Position numbers and translations under genes: made by a program
In this document: positions 33,896 through 46,600 of the stretch, one piece after another
Layout: every line of letters starts with the position of its first letter
Position numbering within the stretch: the first letter of the stretch is position 1
Source: Liolophura sinensis
Lineage: Eukaryota; Mollusca; Polyplacophora; Chitonida; Chitonidae
NCBI RefSeq assembly: GCF_032854445.1
Contig: NC_088304.1
Span: forward strand, 4,588,001 to 4,652,000
Direction of reading: 5' to 3'
DNA: 64,000 nucleotides
The notes under the pieces: model-generated
What the model was told of the DNA's origin: nothing
Seen by the model: the letters and a program-made list of their open reading frames with translations, nothing else
Databases searched by the model: none

Positions 33896-34590
33896 TTGGG
33901 TGGTGTACAACACTATGCTCAAGAATATTTACTGTATATGATAACTGCCAGTTTTATGGGTGAAGAAGACCGCAATACCCGTGATAAACCATGAGCTTTG
34001 GGAAGATGCTGAGGAACTTTTGTGTGTATGCATACTTGGGGTTTAACGTCGTACTTAACAATTTTTCAGTTATATGACAACAAGGAGTCATTATGTGTGT
34101 ACATATACTGTGTCTTCTTGTGGCAGAGCGAGTCCATGCCCGCAAAGTGCTGCCGTCCGTGAAGTATCATGCCGAAAACACCAAGTCATGACATCCTGCC
34201 CAATCATAATATACTGACACCGGGCCAACCAGTCTTGTTTCCTCTTAGCTCTCAGTGCTGAGCGCCAAGCGAGGCAGCAACAAGTGCCATTTTATAGTCT
34301 TTGGAATGACCCAACCCGGGATGGATTTCGGGTCTCCCGACTTCCACGAGGACTTTCTAACCAATAGGGAGAAAACTTTTGATGTACAGATATGCACACC
34401 ATATTAGTGAAAGGCAAGCGGCATTTCACAAACATTATAGACTGCGCAAACGCCCACACGAGCGTAGTCAACCATTTATAGTCACCTAAAGGACCCGTGC
34501 ATACAAAGAGAAATGGAGAAACCTACTAACAAAATTCCTGTCCTAGGCTGGGTTTGAACCCGCACCTTGTGTGATGATCCACTGCAACTA
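33896..34590 (-). mobile_element. SINE family C copy split by a family B SINE
   Basis: 3' part 33896-34014 (CTATGCTCAAGAATATTTAC, GATAAACCATGAGCTTTGGG) and head part 34382-34590 (GATGTACAGATATGCACACC, AGGCTGGGTTTGAACCCGC) are separated by a family B insertion. The two halves join in consensus order. Confidence 0.75.
34023..34373 (-). mobile_element. full-length SINE family B inserted into family C
   Basis: Runs from the tail (TTGGGGTTTAACGTCGTACT) through AAAGTGCTGCCGTCCGTG and GGCCAACCAGTCTTGTTTCC to the head (TTTCTAACCAATAGGG). It is flanked by AACTTTTG at 34015-34022 and 34374-34381. Confidence 0.87.
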
Positions 34591-35263
34591 CGAAGGAAAG
34601 GATCTGTCTCTATATTTAGATAAATGTCCATCGATTTTCACGACAACCGATCACCCAACTGACTTTACCCAGGTGAGATAGGCCTTGAGTAAGATTTTTG
34701 GCCTGAATAATGAAAATTGTAGCTTTTAGGTAAGAATTTTTTTCTGGAAAAGTAATCAGAATGTGCTTAACCTTCAAATACGATAGTTTCATTGTCCTGT
34801 AGTATTTCAACCTTTAGAAATCGGCAAAAATCGACATTTCGGCCATTTATAGCTCCACATTATTTGTCACCTATCGGCCTTGCGAGGAACCCGGATGCTC
34901 AGACCCTGAGTTGCATTTTAGGTAATGATGACGTCACAGAACTTTCCTTAGCTGTAAGATGAATGCTAAACGAAATAGATCGAGGCATGCCATTTACGCT
35001 GTGGGGAAGACAAATTATTTTCATAAATTTTTATCGAACCATAGTTTCGCTCGTGTGACGGCCGGTCGTCATAAATGGATTTTGACGAAGGACAAAGGCT
35101 TTTCATTTCTTTTCAAACATAAGAGTGACGAAGTGTCAATTGTGAAATTTGCATTCTGTATTTATATACCATCTTTACTGCTCGAAGTAACATTTGGGTC
35201 AATTATTTGACTAGTGTACGTTTTACGCTGTACTCAACAACATGTCACGACGGCGGTATTTCC

Positions 35264-35690
35264 ATCTGATTTATTTATTTATTTATTTATTTGATTGGTG
35301 TTTTATGCCACACTCAAGAATATTTCACTTATACGACGGCGGCAATTCCATCTGATTTATTTATTTATTTGATTGGTGTTTTACACCACACTCAAGAATA
35401 TTTCAGAATAAGAATTTACCTCGACGACCAGCATTAAGCTGGGTGGAAACTGGGCAGAAGTACATTTGATTTATTTTTTTATTTATTAAATTGGTGTTTT
35501 ACGCCGTACTCAAGAATATTTCACTTATACGACGGCGGCCAGCATTATGGTGGGTGGAAACCGGGCACAGCCCGGGGGAAACCCACGACCATCCGCAGGT
35601 TGCTGAGAGACCTTCCCACTTACGGCGAGAGGAAGCCAGCATAAGCTGGACTTGAACTCACAGCGACCGCATTGGTGAATTACATTTGAT
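35264..35690 (-). mobile_element. cluster of three SINE family A copies
   Basis: Three same-orientation tails begin near 35270, 35355 and 35467. The first two stop within about 80 bp of their tail (35264-35350 and 35352-35455); the third extends to the B-box region and stops at 35685. Short host-derived CATCTGATT/CATTTGATT/ACATTTGAT segments separate them and look like repeated target-site duplications, so insertion appears to have hit the same site repeatedly. Confidence 0.85.
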
Positions 35691-35968
35691 GTTTGGTACA
35701 TATTTACATATTTATAACTTACAGAGGTCAGATTTATGGATGGAGGTAGATTTTCGTGGAACGCGAGAAACTCCCTGACGTAAAGCTACGGCCGAACCAA
35801 CGGGAATAAAAATATAACCACGTGACTTCAGTCGCCTGTGGTTACTTACACCAGCACGTAACATTTCAGTTATTTCCACACATCATGCCATCAAACGACG
35901 ATGGATAGGGAACTATTTACATGAAAATGTATACATAGTACCGGTATTGAATTATTTACCATTCCTGT

Positions 35969-35969
35969 A

Positions 35970-36061
<92 letters not shown>
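35969..36061. repeat. (AT)n microsatellite, about 45 units
   Basis: Uninterrupted TA/AT dinucleotide run, the longest in the window and self-complementary. Confidence 0.98.
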
Positions 36062-36062
<1 letters not shown>

Positions 36063-36372
36063 CCTGGGCCGATACGGTTCAACCCCCGGGCTGTTCTTCA
36101 AATATGGTAGGTCCATCAATTCGTTAACCCAGATTGTTCGTGTAAGTATCTATAATAATATATTAGAAAAAAAAGAAAAGAAAGAGTCATCCCTAACTCA
36201 TAAAACACGTGTGTGTGAGTAGTTTTATATCATTTAAACCTGCGATTAAGAGACCTCTCTTAATCTCGGTAAACAAACTAAATATTCACCGTGAAACAGA
36301 AACACATAAAACTAAGCACTGCACACAACTACAACATATTCGTGATAGGCGTACTAATTACCGTACACGAAA

Positions 36373-36549
36373 CCTCCAGCTCATGTTAGCGGGTTTATTC
36401 TCCAGTCGTACAAACGTGGGAAGGTCCACCAGCACTTGCGGATGGTCATGAGTTTCAGCCCGGTTTCCTCCCACCATTATGCTGGCGGCCGTCCTATAAG
36501 TGAAATATCATTGAACACGGCATAAAACTCCAATGAAATAAATAAATTA
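36373..36549 (+). mobile_element. SINE family A copy, 5'-truncated and diverged
   Basis: CCAGCTCATGTTAGCGGG, CGTGGGAAGGTCCACCAGC, CGGTTTCCTCCCACCATTAT and GTCCTATAAGTGAAATATC, ending in an AAATAAAT tail. Confidence 0.82.
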
Positions 36550-37675
36550 AACGAAAGCAATACGTGACGTTGTAAAGGCATATCGTTCAGTCGAACCAAC
36601 ATGTTTCAAAACAAGAATGGCAGTTTTGAAGAGGTGAAAGTATAGGGCTACTAATGTAGTTTTTCCGTTAGAATGAAAAGCAACATATACAAACTATATA
36701 TGTAAACAAATATGTAGGTAAAATATGAATCCAGATTCTGTATTGACAGAAGTCGTTCAAAAAATCAAAAAAAAAAAAAAAAAAAAAAGACCCACATGCA
36801 GTAGATCCACCTGACATAAACACATACATATATGTGTGTTTATACGTGCCAGGTCTCCTCAGGGTCACTTCGATCTAGAGCTGCGGACCGGGCTATTACA
36901 GTCACCTGAAGGGCGATAATAAACACCCTACATGTAGTTTCTTTGGACAAACCCCATATCCTATAATTTCTTTTCTCAAAAATGCATTACTTTATTTAAA
37001 AAAAAAAATTAATACACTGCATGTCTACTATTATCACGGCTGCTATGTTTGCTATATCTGTCCCATTGATGCAGGATAGTGCAAGCTCAATAAGAGCTTT
37101 ATTCCCGCCATTAGTTTATTTAGTAATGATTGTAATCCATATTGCATGGTTGTGAATAAAATAAATCATACATATCAAATAATGAAATGATTTAAAACTA
37201 TATGGAAGAACGGAATTGTATTTGTGAAAATAATGTGAAAATTGTAAAATTTACAGGACGTTGCTTTGTAGTGTTTGTACATGCACTGTATTATCACCAT
37301 GAGATATACAACAATAATCTGTCTTCGTAGAGCAAAGCTTGAATACCTATAACTGTATTTATAGAGATGAAATCAGTCACTGTGTGTATAAGCCACGCTG
37401 GGTCTTTGTATTCCTCAATGGCCATTCACAAAAAGAAAGAAATTAAAAAGCTGTTTAATTATAACATATTAAATAAATAAAGTGGGATACGCCTCAATAC
37501 ATTCGCTATGATTAATATCTAAGAGAAATTATAAAACTTGCAGTTCTTTCCAGAGTTAAAATGAGGCGTAAGAAAAGAACGACAGCTTTGGAGAAACTAC
37601 CAACTCGTGACAGCAGAGTTGTGTCCCTTGTCTGTTCTTTCTTTTCCTTTTTGTTGTCGTACGTCAAACTGTAAC

Positions 37676-40600
37676 ATGGCGTCGGCCTGCGCACTCGAAT
37701 GGGTGCCCGATTCGTTGTTCAACACAGCAGTCACAGCAATTGTGACTTATTATAGCAAACATCGAAAGGAACTCAAGGCCCTGCCGGAAAATGTGCAGTT
37801 CGATATTTACTACAAGGTAAGGCATATCGTAAATAGTCGATGAAAACGGGCCTGGTTCAGATGACAGCTGACATGACAACAACAACAACAGTATAGGCGA
37901 TACGGTGGTGTGCAGATTTACACTCAATTCAGATACAGGCCTGTTGTGTACCATATGACCGGTTATTCCACCGTTGCCATAACTTAGGTGTCAGTCATCA
38001 GAACTGTGTAATGTATATGTTTACAATGACTTCAAATGTGCCCAGATTAAACTAAACATTCTTGAGCATGGAGTGAAATACTAATCAATGACGAATAAAT
38101 ATGTACCAGTAAGTCAAAATGTACAAGCAATTACATTGGCTGAAACAGTTCTAGGTGAATTTATATATAAAAAAAGTCTTGATCTAGACACGAACTTAAC
38201 ATTAGACCGCTAATACATGCAAGCATAAAATCAGTTAAGTAAATATATGACATGACATTGTAGATTGGGAATGGTTTCTCAAGTTTTACAGTCATGTAGC
38301 TTACCATTCTATCAATATTCGAGGCTGTATTACACATCAGGGAACTTTACTTGTCTGCGGCAGTGGTTAGTAGATGACGATATTGAACATAACCTTACAT
38401 TGAACAGTATAGAAAAGTAAAGAGCAATGGGTAATATTCTGAAAACAATACCTGTGATTATAGTGTGTTAGAACAATCGGAATGCCATGTGAAAATTGTG
38501 AATGTGAACAAAGCTTAGTTTTAGACCATAAGGGGATGTCTGTATTAAGTTTTATGTTACCAGTATTTAGGCAAAATTTTCACCTCTACATGCTTAAGTA
38601 GGCCTAAAGCCTGTGAGTGCAAGTCACAGCAATTGTGACTTATTATAGCAAACATCGAAAGGAACTCAAGGCCCTGCCGGAAAATGTGCAGTTCGATATT
38701 TACTACAAGGTAAGGCATATCGTAAATAGTCGATGAAAACGGGCCTGGTTCAGATGACAGCTGACATGACAACAACAACAACAGTATAGGCGATACGGTG
38801 GTGTGCAGATTTACACTCAATTCAGATACAGGCCTGTTGTGTACCATATGACCGGTTATTCCACCGTTGCCATAACTTAGGTGTCAGTCATCAGAACTGT
38901 GTAATGTATATGTTTACAATGACTTCAAATGTGCCCAGATTAAACTAAACATTCTTGAGCATGGAGTGAAATACTAATCAATGACGAATAAATATGTACC
39001 AGTAAGTCAAAATGTACAAGCAATTACATTGGCTGAAACAGTTCTAGGTGAATTTATATATAAAAAAAGTCTTGATCTAGACACGAACTTAACATTAGAC
39101 CGCTAATACATGCAAGCATAAAATCAGTTAAGTAAATATATGACATGACATTGTAGATTGGGAATGGTTTCTCAAGTTTTACAGTCATGTAGCTTACCAT
39201 TCTATCAATATTCGAGGCTGTATTACACATCAGGGAACTTTACTTGTCTGCGGCAGTGGTTAGTAGATGACGATATTGAACATAACCTTACATTGAACAG
39301 TATAGAAAAGTAAAGAGCAATGGGTAATATTCTGAAAACAATACCTGTGATTATAGTGTGTTAGAACAATCGGAATGCCATGTGAAAATTGTGAATGTGA
39401 ACAAAGCTTAGTTTTAGACCATAAGGGGATGTCTGTATTAAGTTTTATGTTACCAGTATTTAGGCAAAATTTTCACCTCTACATGCTTAAGTAGGCCTAA
39501 AGCCTGTGAGTGCAAGTAAAACAGGAAGTCCATGGATGTCTGTAGACTCAAATGCAAAACAAGCAATGAAAAGGGGTGAATTGTAAAAGATTTATTATCA
39601 AATTTAAATCATATAGAAAAGCATTATTGTATAACAACATTATGGGGTAATCGGGGGCCTCTGTGGCTCAGTTGGTTAGCGCGCTACGCAGCGTAATGAT
39701 CCAGGAGCCTCTTACCAATGTGGTCGCTGTGAGTTCAAGTCCAGCTCATGCTGGCTTCCTCTCCGGTCGTACGTGGGAAGGTTTTGCAGCAACCTGTGGA
39801 TGGTCACGGGTTTCCCCCAGGTGGTGCCCGGTTCCCACCCACCATAATGCTGGCCATCGTGGTATAAGTGAAATATTCTTGAGTACGGCGTGAACCACCA
39901 ATCAAATAAATAAAATAAAATATTGGGTAATCAGATAAACAGCATTAAAGATATACACAATAGTTTTCAAATGGAAGTTATTTATGCAGGGCACATCAGG
40001 GCAGGACACATCAGGAATTGTGGTCATGTCAGAAGTATTAATGTCTAGTCTACATGTATATTTACTTTCTATCCTGGTAATGAGTGACAGATTATTCAGC
40101 CTATAGATTCTGTAATGCTACTGATTGTGATGTCTTTAATACAGATGAATTTTAAAGTGATTGGTTATTCATATCCTATATCTAAGTATAAATACTTCCA
40201 CATTCATGCCTTCATTTTAGTGCTAATTTACATCACATAGTTTGAAGCCTGTTCCTGTAATTTTTGTTAATTAAATGGATTTCGTTTCTTGTGTTCACAG
40301 TTATACAACAAGGGTCGACTCTGTCAGCTGGGACAGGAGTTCTCAGAACTGGATACCTTTGCCAAGGTTCTGAAAGTTAATGATAAAAGGTAATTGTTGT
40401 TGGTCACCATCTGACATCTCAGAAGTATAAAATTCAGTATTATGTGGCATTCAATAACAGGCCTTGAACTTACTGCCTTTGTTGAGAGAGTAACCTTTTA
40501 CATGTCCATGTGTTTCCCTGCCTTTTGAGTGGAACTCTCATAAAGCTGGCCACCCAAAACAGTGGTCACAAATTCAGAACAAAGTTTGTGCATTAATAGC

Positions 40601-43600
40601 AACTTCTGAACGGTAAATTTGAGTGGTGCGTGCATTATTAGCAGGCTCGGCCAGCAGAGTAGGACAATCATTGTGTGAGTTCAGTGTGATATTAAAATAA
40701 TGGCAAAACTTCAGTCAGTGTTTATGTATTCTGGGAAATATTTTAAGTGATTTCATCCAAATACCCAGAACTACATGTATATTACTGTGGAATATTGTAA
40801 AACAATAGACAGCTTTGGTAGCCTAATGGTTAGAGATCCGCTTTGACGTCAGAAAACCTGGGATTATACCTGGGAATCGCGTCACACCGTGGGCTTCAAG
40901 AACGGTACTACTGTCTTGCCTGACACTCAGCACTGAGAAGTTAGAACAAGGAAGCAGGACTGGTTGGCCCAGTGTCAGTATAATGTGATTGGGCAGGATG
41001 TCGTGACTTTGTGTTTTCGGCATGATACTTCAGTGACGGCAGCACTTTGGTGGCCCTTCCACAAGAAGACACAGTATACGTACACACACCTAATGACTCC
41101 ATGTTTGTCATATGACTGAAAAATTGTTAAAGAATAATGTTTAATAAAATTGCTTTGGCAGCTATCACTGTTGAAGTCAGCACAGCTGGTCACTTAATTT
41201 TGAACTGACTGTTAGGACCTTAGGAAAACTGTAGTTTAAGGCCATTTTTACCCTCAAAGAAGAGAGGTGATAAGCCATTTTGTAGTTTTATATGCTAAGC
41301 CATATCATATTCTACATGTAGGTATTACAAAGTAAAACTGAGCGTTTCATGTATCCTTTGACACTGGTGACGTTAATAATTCCAGTACTATGTATAGGTT
41401 ACCATATTGGCTTGTGTGGCTCTGTTCAGATTCGTCCTGGCGCTCCAGGAAGGGGCGAGCTTATTATACAGCCATTCAAATCTTAGAATTGAAAAATAAG
41501 CACTGGGCTTTCTAGAAAAGTTTGTGTATATTTTTGTTGTTGTTGTGAATCTCAGATGCCCAAAGTCAGACTTTTGACAAGGTTACTTTTCATTCCAATT
41601 CTCAGTGAAAGCAATTCTGACATCATGACATCACAGAGAGTAAGCCATTTGGCCAGTGACATAATATCATGACGCTTCAAGTGTCCAGTATAATCTGATA
41701 TTGGACAACCGTCATTTACATGCACTACATACAGTGTAATAGCATTGGCACTGGACAGTTAGGTGTATAATAAAATGTTAATACAATAACTGTCTTACCT
41801 TGGTGTGATTTTTTAGTTGTAGTTTTTTTGATAGATATGAAAAATAGTTATTTTGCAAGTAGAAAATATGAACCGTGGTAGTGGTTGTGAAAAGTAAACC
41901 ACAAGAGATATGTGTTACTTAATTTAGCAAAATGTACACTTATGATCAGCAAAACTTATTTTGTCTTTGTACTGTTTGTTTTAAAAGCTTCATTGCTTTT
42001 CAGTCTGCTATTTTCTTTTCTTCCCCCAGACATTTACTGCACCACTGTTTCCAGGCGCTGATGGATCATGGTGTCCACGTGTCCAGTATCCTGGCTGACA
42101 CATTCTATCGTCAGTACACACCACTGCTATGTGAGAACACCTTTGAAAGGGAGAGGGCTATCCAACTTGGCTTCAGTCTAGGTAAGTCAGCACCCTGATA
42201 TCTCATCACTGTTGTATGGGAGGAAGATAGGATGAGTTATGTGAGAACTGTCTCTATGCGTTTGTGTATCCAGCTGCGCGATAATGAAATAATGCTAAGA
42301 AAATTATGTAATAGTAAAATGTAATAACAAAATGTGATCAAATGTGATAACAAAATGTAATAAACACTTAATAACAAATGGTAATAAAATGTAATAACCA
42401 AATGAAATAACAGATTACGATAACAAAATATGATAAAATAAATCACAAACTGGCTACACAAGTATGTTACATTTATAGCTGTGAATGAAATCCTGACACA
42501 GAAGAGTAATGTGATATTTTATAATCCTGATTGCTGTTTGTTAAACAGGTGGGTTTCTGAACGATGCTGGCTGGATCAAGGACAGTGAGCGTGTGTTTGT
42601 GTCTTGTTTACACCTGTGCAGGATGGAGGACAACCCAGCAGGCTGGTGCAGAGCCCTGGAGTGCTGTGTCAGGTATAAAACTCTACACATACTTCACCAG
42701 CTGAGGGCTGTTTCTCAAAAGGCAATTAGCACAGTCATAGACTTAGGCTAGTCTTAAGTCATAAGATTTAGAAAATTACCGTTTCTCAAAACAAATTTAT
42801 ACCCTCGACTGGGTGCAGATTTTGCGTCCACGATGGGGTGTCTTAGATCGGTTGTAATAATGACAAACCTGCAGATTCGGTGGCAGGTGTGGCCCACAGA
42901 CGCCGCAGTAAGCACCTGTCAAAACATTATGTGTGTTTCAGTAGCCTGCTACAGAAAATGGACCAGAGAAGCATTTGTGCGTGTATGTGCTTTGATAAAC
43001 CGATGTAACAAAAAAAAAAAGATAGTTTGTCGTAAATACCCAAAGCTGTCACAGAGTTAAAGATACTTTTGAGAAGCCCTGTGGTAGACAAGTTTTATCA
43101 ACTGTTTTTTGCAAGCTTGTGTATACAACCCAGAACAGATCATTTTTGTTTTTAACTTTTCATCGGTCATTGTAACAAGCTTTTAACCAATTGCATATTC
43201 AGTGAATGTCTTGTCTTCTCTCCTCTTTGAGTCTTCTGCAAATGAAAGTTGAATCCTATTCGGAAACTTTTTGATTTTGTATTTGTCACTAAGGTCTATT
43301 GTGTACCATGTCAGAAGCAAGGACTGTGTATTCTGTAACACTTTGCATTTGCCATTATGACTTGGAAACATCTTGACTTGGAAACATCTTGATTTGGAAA
43401 CATCTTGACTTGGAAACATCTTGACTTTTTCAGACTGTTTCATGTAAGGAACTAGATCTGAGAGCTGTTTTATTTTCTCAGCTTTTCAGAAATACTGATC
43501 TGTACTCTTCTGTTCATCACCCTGGAATCCTGAAGTAATTCTGACTTTATTTGACATAGTTGTTTGAGAATAATAATGAGTGTAATGTCACAATTAACAC

Positions 43601-46600
43601 AAATGTTTTTGTCACATGGTAAGCAAATTAAACTTCGTTGACCCATTTGATAGGTCACAATTGGATTGAAACTAAAAGATTACACCATTAAAAAGGCGAC
43701 TGACATGTGTTTTGAGTCTAAACATTAAGTTTTTGTTTTTATAATAAAGCAGCTATTGCGCATAAAGAATATGATCCTACTTTTGGGAAGAGCAGTGTAA
43801 TCCATCTTAGCAATGGAGACATATTATTCGAAATTGGTGGTTCAGATGATGTCCTGGGGGCTCCAACAGTTATATTTATTTTAGTTGTGATATTATGGTT
43901 CTTATTATTCCCGCACAGTCAGGTGATATGAATTCAGAATTACTTTAAGACCATGAGAGACCTGTTTTCTTTGCGTACGGCTTTGACGCTTAGTTGATGA
44001 CAGATGACAGGACCGAGTTCTAGGTTAGCGAATGAAACAGTTCAGAGCGGTTAATGTGGAAGCTGAGCTGGAAACATGGCCTGTGGAAGCTGAGCTGGAA
44101 ACATGGCCTGTGGAAGCTGAGCTGGAAACATGGCCTGTGGAAGCTGAGCTGGAAACATGGCCAACTGATCTCAGAGCTAATAAGGAACATGATCTGTACA
44201 TTCCTTAACACTTCATGCATGTATTTGACAATTTCTCTTTGTAACCTTTACAAACCTTTACAAATGTGCTTTTCCAGGCTGTTCCATGTCAGGAACGTGA
44301 ACTGCACCTACGAGGCCGCGGAACTCTCCTGTAGGGAGGCAGAAAAGATTGTTCAGCAGCTGGCTTCCTGCGGCATCAGCGTCAACAAGGCCACATTGTA
44401 TGCTGAGCGTTGTGCGCTGTTGTTTGCCAAAAGCCAGTATGATGAGGTAAGACCACTTACTTGTCATTTCAATGCTTAGTGCGACTGGAATAATCTGATA
44501 AGTACAGTACAGAAGAACTTACACAAATCTGACAAGTACAGAAAGACTTACACAAATCTGACAAGTACAGAAGAGCGCAAACAAGTCTGACAAGTATAGA
44601 AGAACTTACACAAATCTGACAAGTACAGAAGAACTTACACAAATTTGACAATTACAGAAGAACTTACACAAATTTGACAAGTACTTAAGAACTTACACAA
44701 ATTTGACAAGTACAGAAGAACTTACACAAATCTGACAAGTACAGAAGAACTTCAACAATTCGGACAAGTGACAGCTAACTATTTGGATGACCCCTTTGGT
44801 AAACCAGCTTTGAGGCTAATGTGACCGACAGACATGACAACATGTTTTACTGTTTCATGGTCCTGGACTCAGTACTTAGGCTATCATGAGCAAACAGACA
44901 GTGCGACAGTTGTTTTTCAAGCTACTGGCCAGTACAGCTGAACTATTACATATGGATCAAATTTCTTCTCTTCCACAGGCTTATAAATACTGTTGTATGG
45001 CCCTGCATGAGATTACGTACTCTATGTCAGCAAAGGTATGTAACTTTGTCCGGTATAAAGGAGTTTGTGACTCTGTCTGTTATTAAGGTGTTTGTAACTC
45101 TGTCTGCTGTTAATGTATTTGTAACTCTGTCTGTTAGTAAGGTGTTTGTAAGTTATGTATGTCAATAGTTAAGGCATGCAAGTCTATCAGTGCTTACAAA
45201 TCCCAGAGAAAACACAAAACTGTTTCTATTTTTGGCAAGATACAGTGGTTGCCTTGACAAACCAAAATGTGGATTTTTTCATCTGAGAAAAAGTACAATC
45301 AGTAATGCTCCCAGTTTGTTGAGCTGGTTGTAAAGATGCACCACACAGACATGTCAGAAAAAATGCAGCAAATGTATTACTTGCTAAGTTGATTACCTTG
45401 GAAATGTGATGCTTGTTTGTCCATTCTACTTTGACCTGTACATGTACTATGTAACATTTCACGACATTTCTTTTTCGCATACAGGCAATTGTTGATGTTC
45501 TGCGGCAGTGTTCAAAGGTAAGAAATGAAGTTTACAGTGCCTTTTAACAGTTTCTTGTTTACTTATTGGATTTATTCCAGGCTTAAAACTACCAGTCCAG
45601 CTCTAACACAAATGGCACTTTAGTCCGGTGTAATAATTATGCGAAGCTTACCAGCCACTGCAATTCTTCAACCTTTTCGCATGTTAATCAAGTGTTTATT
45701 CAAGCTTCTTCTGAAGGCTTTCTATGTAGACTGATAAAATTATACTTTTCTTTAAGTCTTGAAATTTGTCAATCTAACCAGTGAAGTTTTGTCTCCAAAA
45801 CGAAATTAAATATGTGCATAAATTCCAGTGAAAGATGCTCTTTCACATGCAAAAAGGTCGAGGAATTAGAGAAATACACTTTTAAACGACTGTGCCCTGT
45901 TATTTTAGATTGGCCTCTCAGTAAGTGAGAGGTCTGACTTGTAGTTGTGAATCATTAATGTCTTTAAATTGTGACATGACAATGAGAATGATGTTGATAA
46001 ATAGAACCTTATGTGTTTATTGTTTGTGTATTTGTATTCAGGCTTGTGTGGTGAAGAGAGAGTTTGTGAAAGCAGAAGTTCTCATCAGACAAGCGGTTCA
46101 CTTTGCCAAGTAAGTACACAGCTTGTAGATACAGACTTAAGACGAGATGCAAAAGATTGAAGTATTGCAGTTCACTGTATTGTGTTGTGATGGTATCCAG
46201 GGATGATGTCATCATTTTGCTGAAGGCGTTGTTTTCATGTAGGGAATCAACGCCTGGCCAACCATTGTGATCTTGAATTTGTCCAGCTATAGGCTGTTTA
46301 ACCATGGTGATAAATCACGGGGTTCATCAGGTAATGGTCAATGGTTTACTTTAGTTATATATTTGATAGGTGTTTTAAGTCGTACTCAAGATTATTTCAC
46401 TTATACAATGGAGGCCAGATTTATGGGCAAAGCCCGGGGGAAAACCACAACTGTCCACAGGTTGCTGCAAGACCTTCTCAAGTACGGACTGCAAGAGTTG
46501 GATTTGAACTAACAGCAGCTACATTGGTGAGGGCCTCTTGGATCATTGCCAGTGGTTTACTCTGGGCACCGGTAAACCCAACTGTTTGAATGTGTGAGAA

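Larger units (their letters stand above)
33456..37675. other. spacer between the dynein-like gene and APPBP2
   Basis: Contains the probable 3' UTR and polyadenylation signal of the dynein-like gene (AATAAA 33647-33652), nested SINEs (33896-34590), a cluster of family A SINEs (35264-35690), a long AT microsatellite, another family A SINE (36373-36549) and the unmarked APPBP2 promoter. No additional gene was found. Confidence 0.6.

Noticed and set aside
38557-38847. 96-codon minus-strand frame repeated at 37664-37954
   Set aside because: Antisense of APPBP2 exon 1/intron 1, appearing twice only because of the 893-bp duplication.
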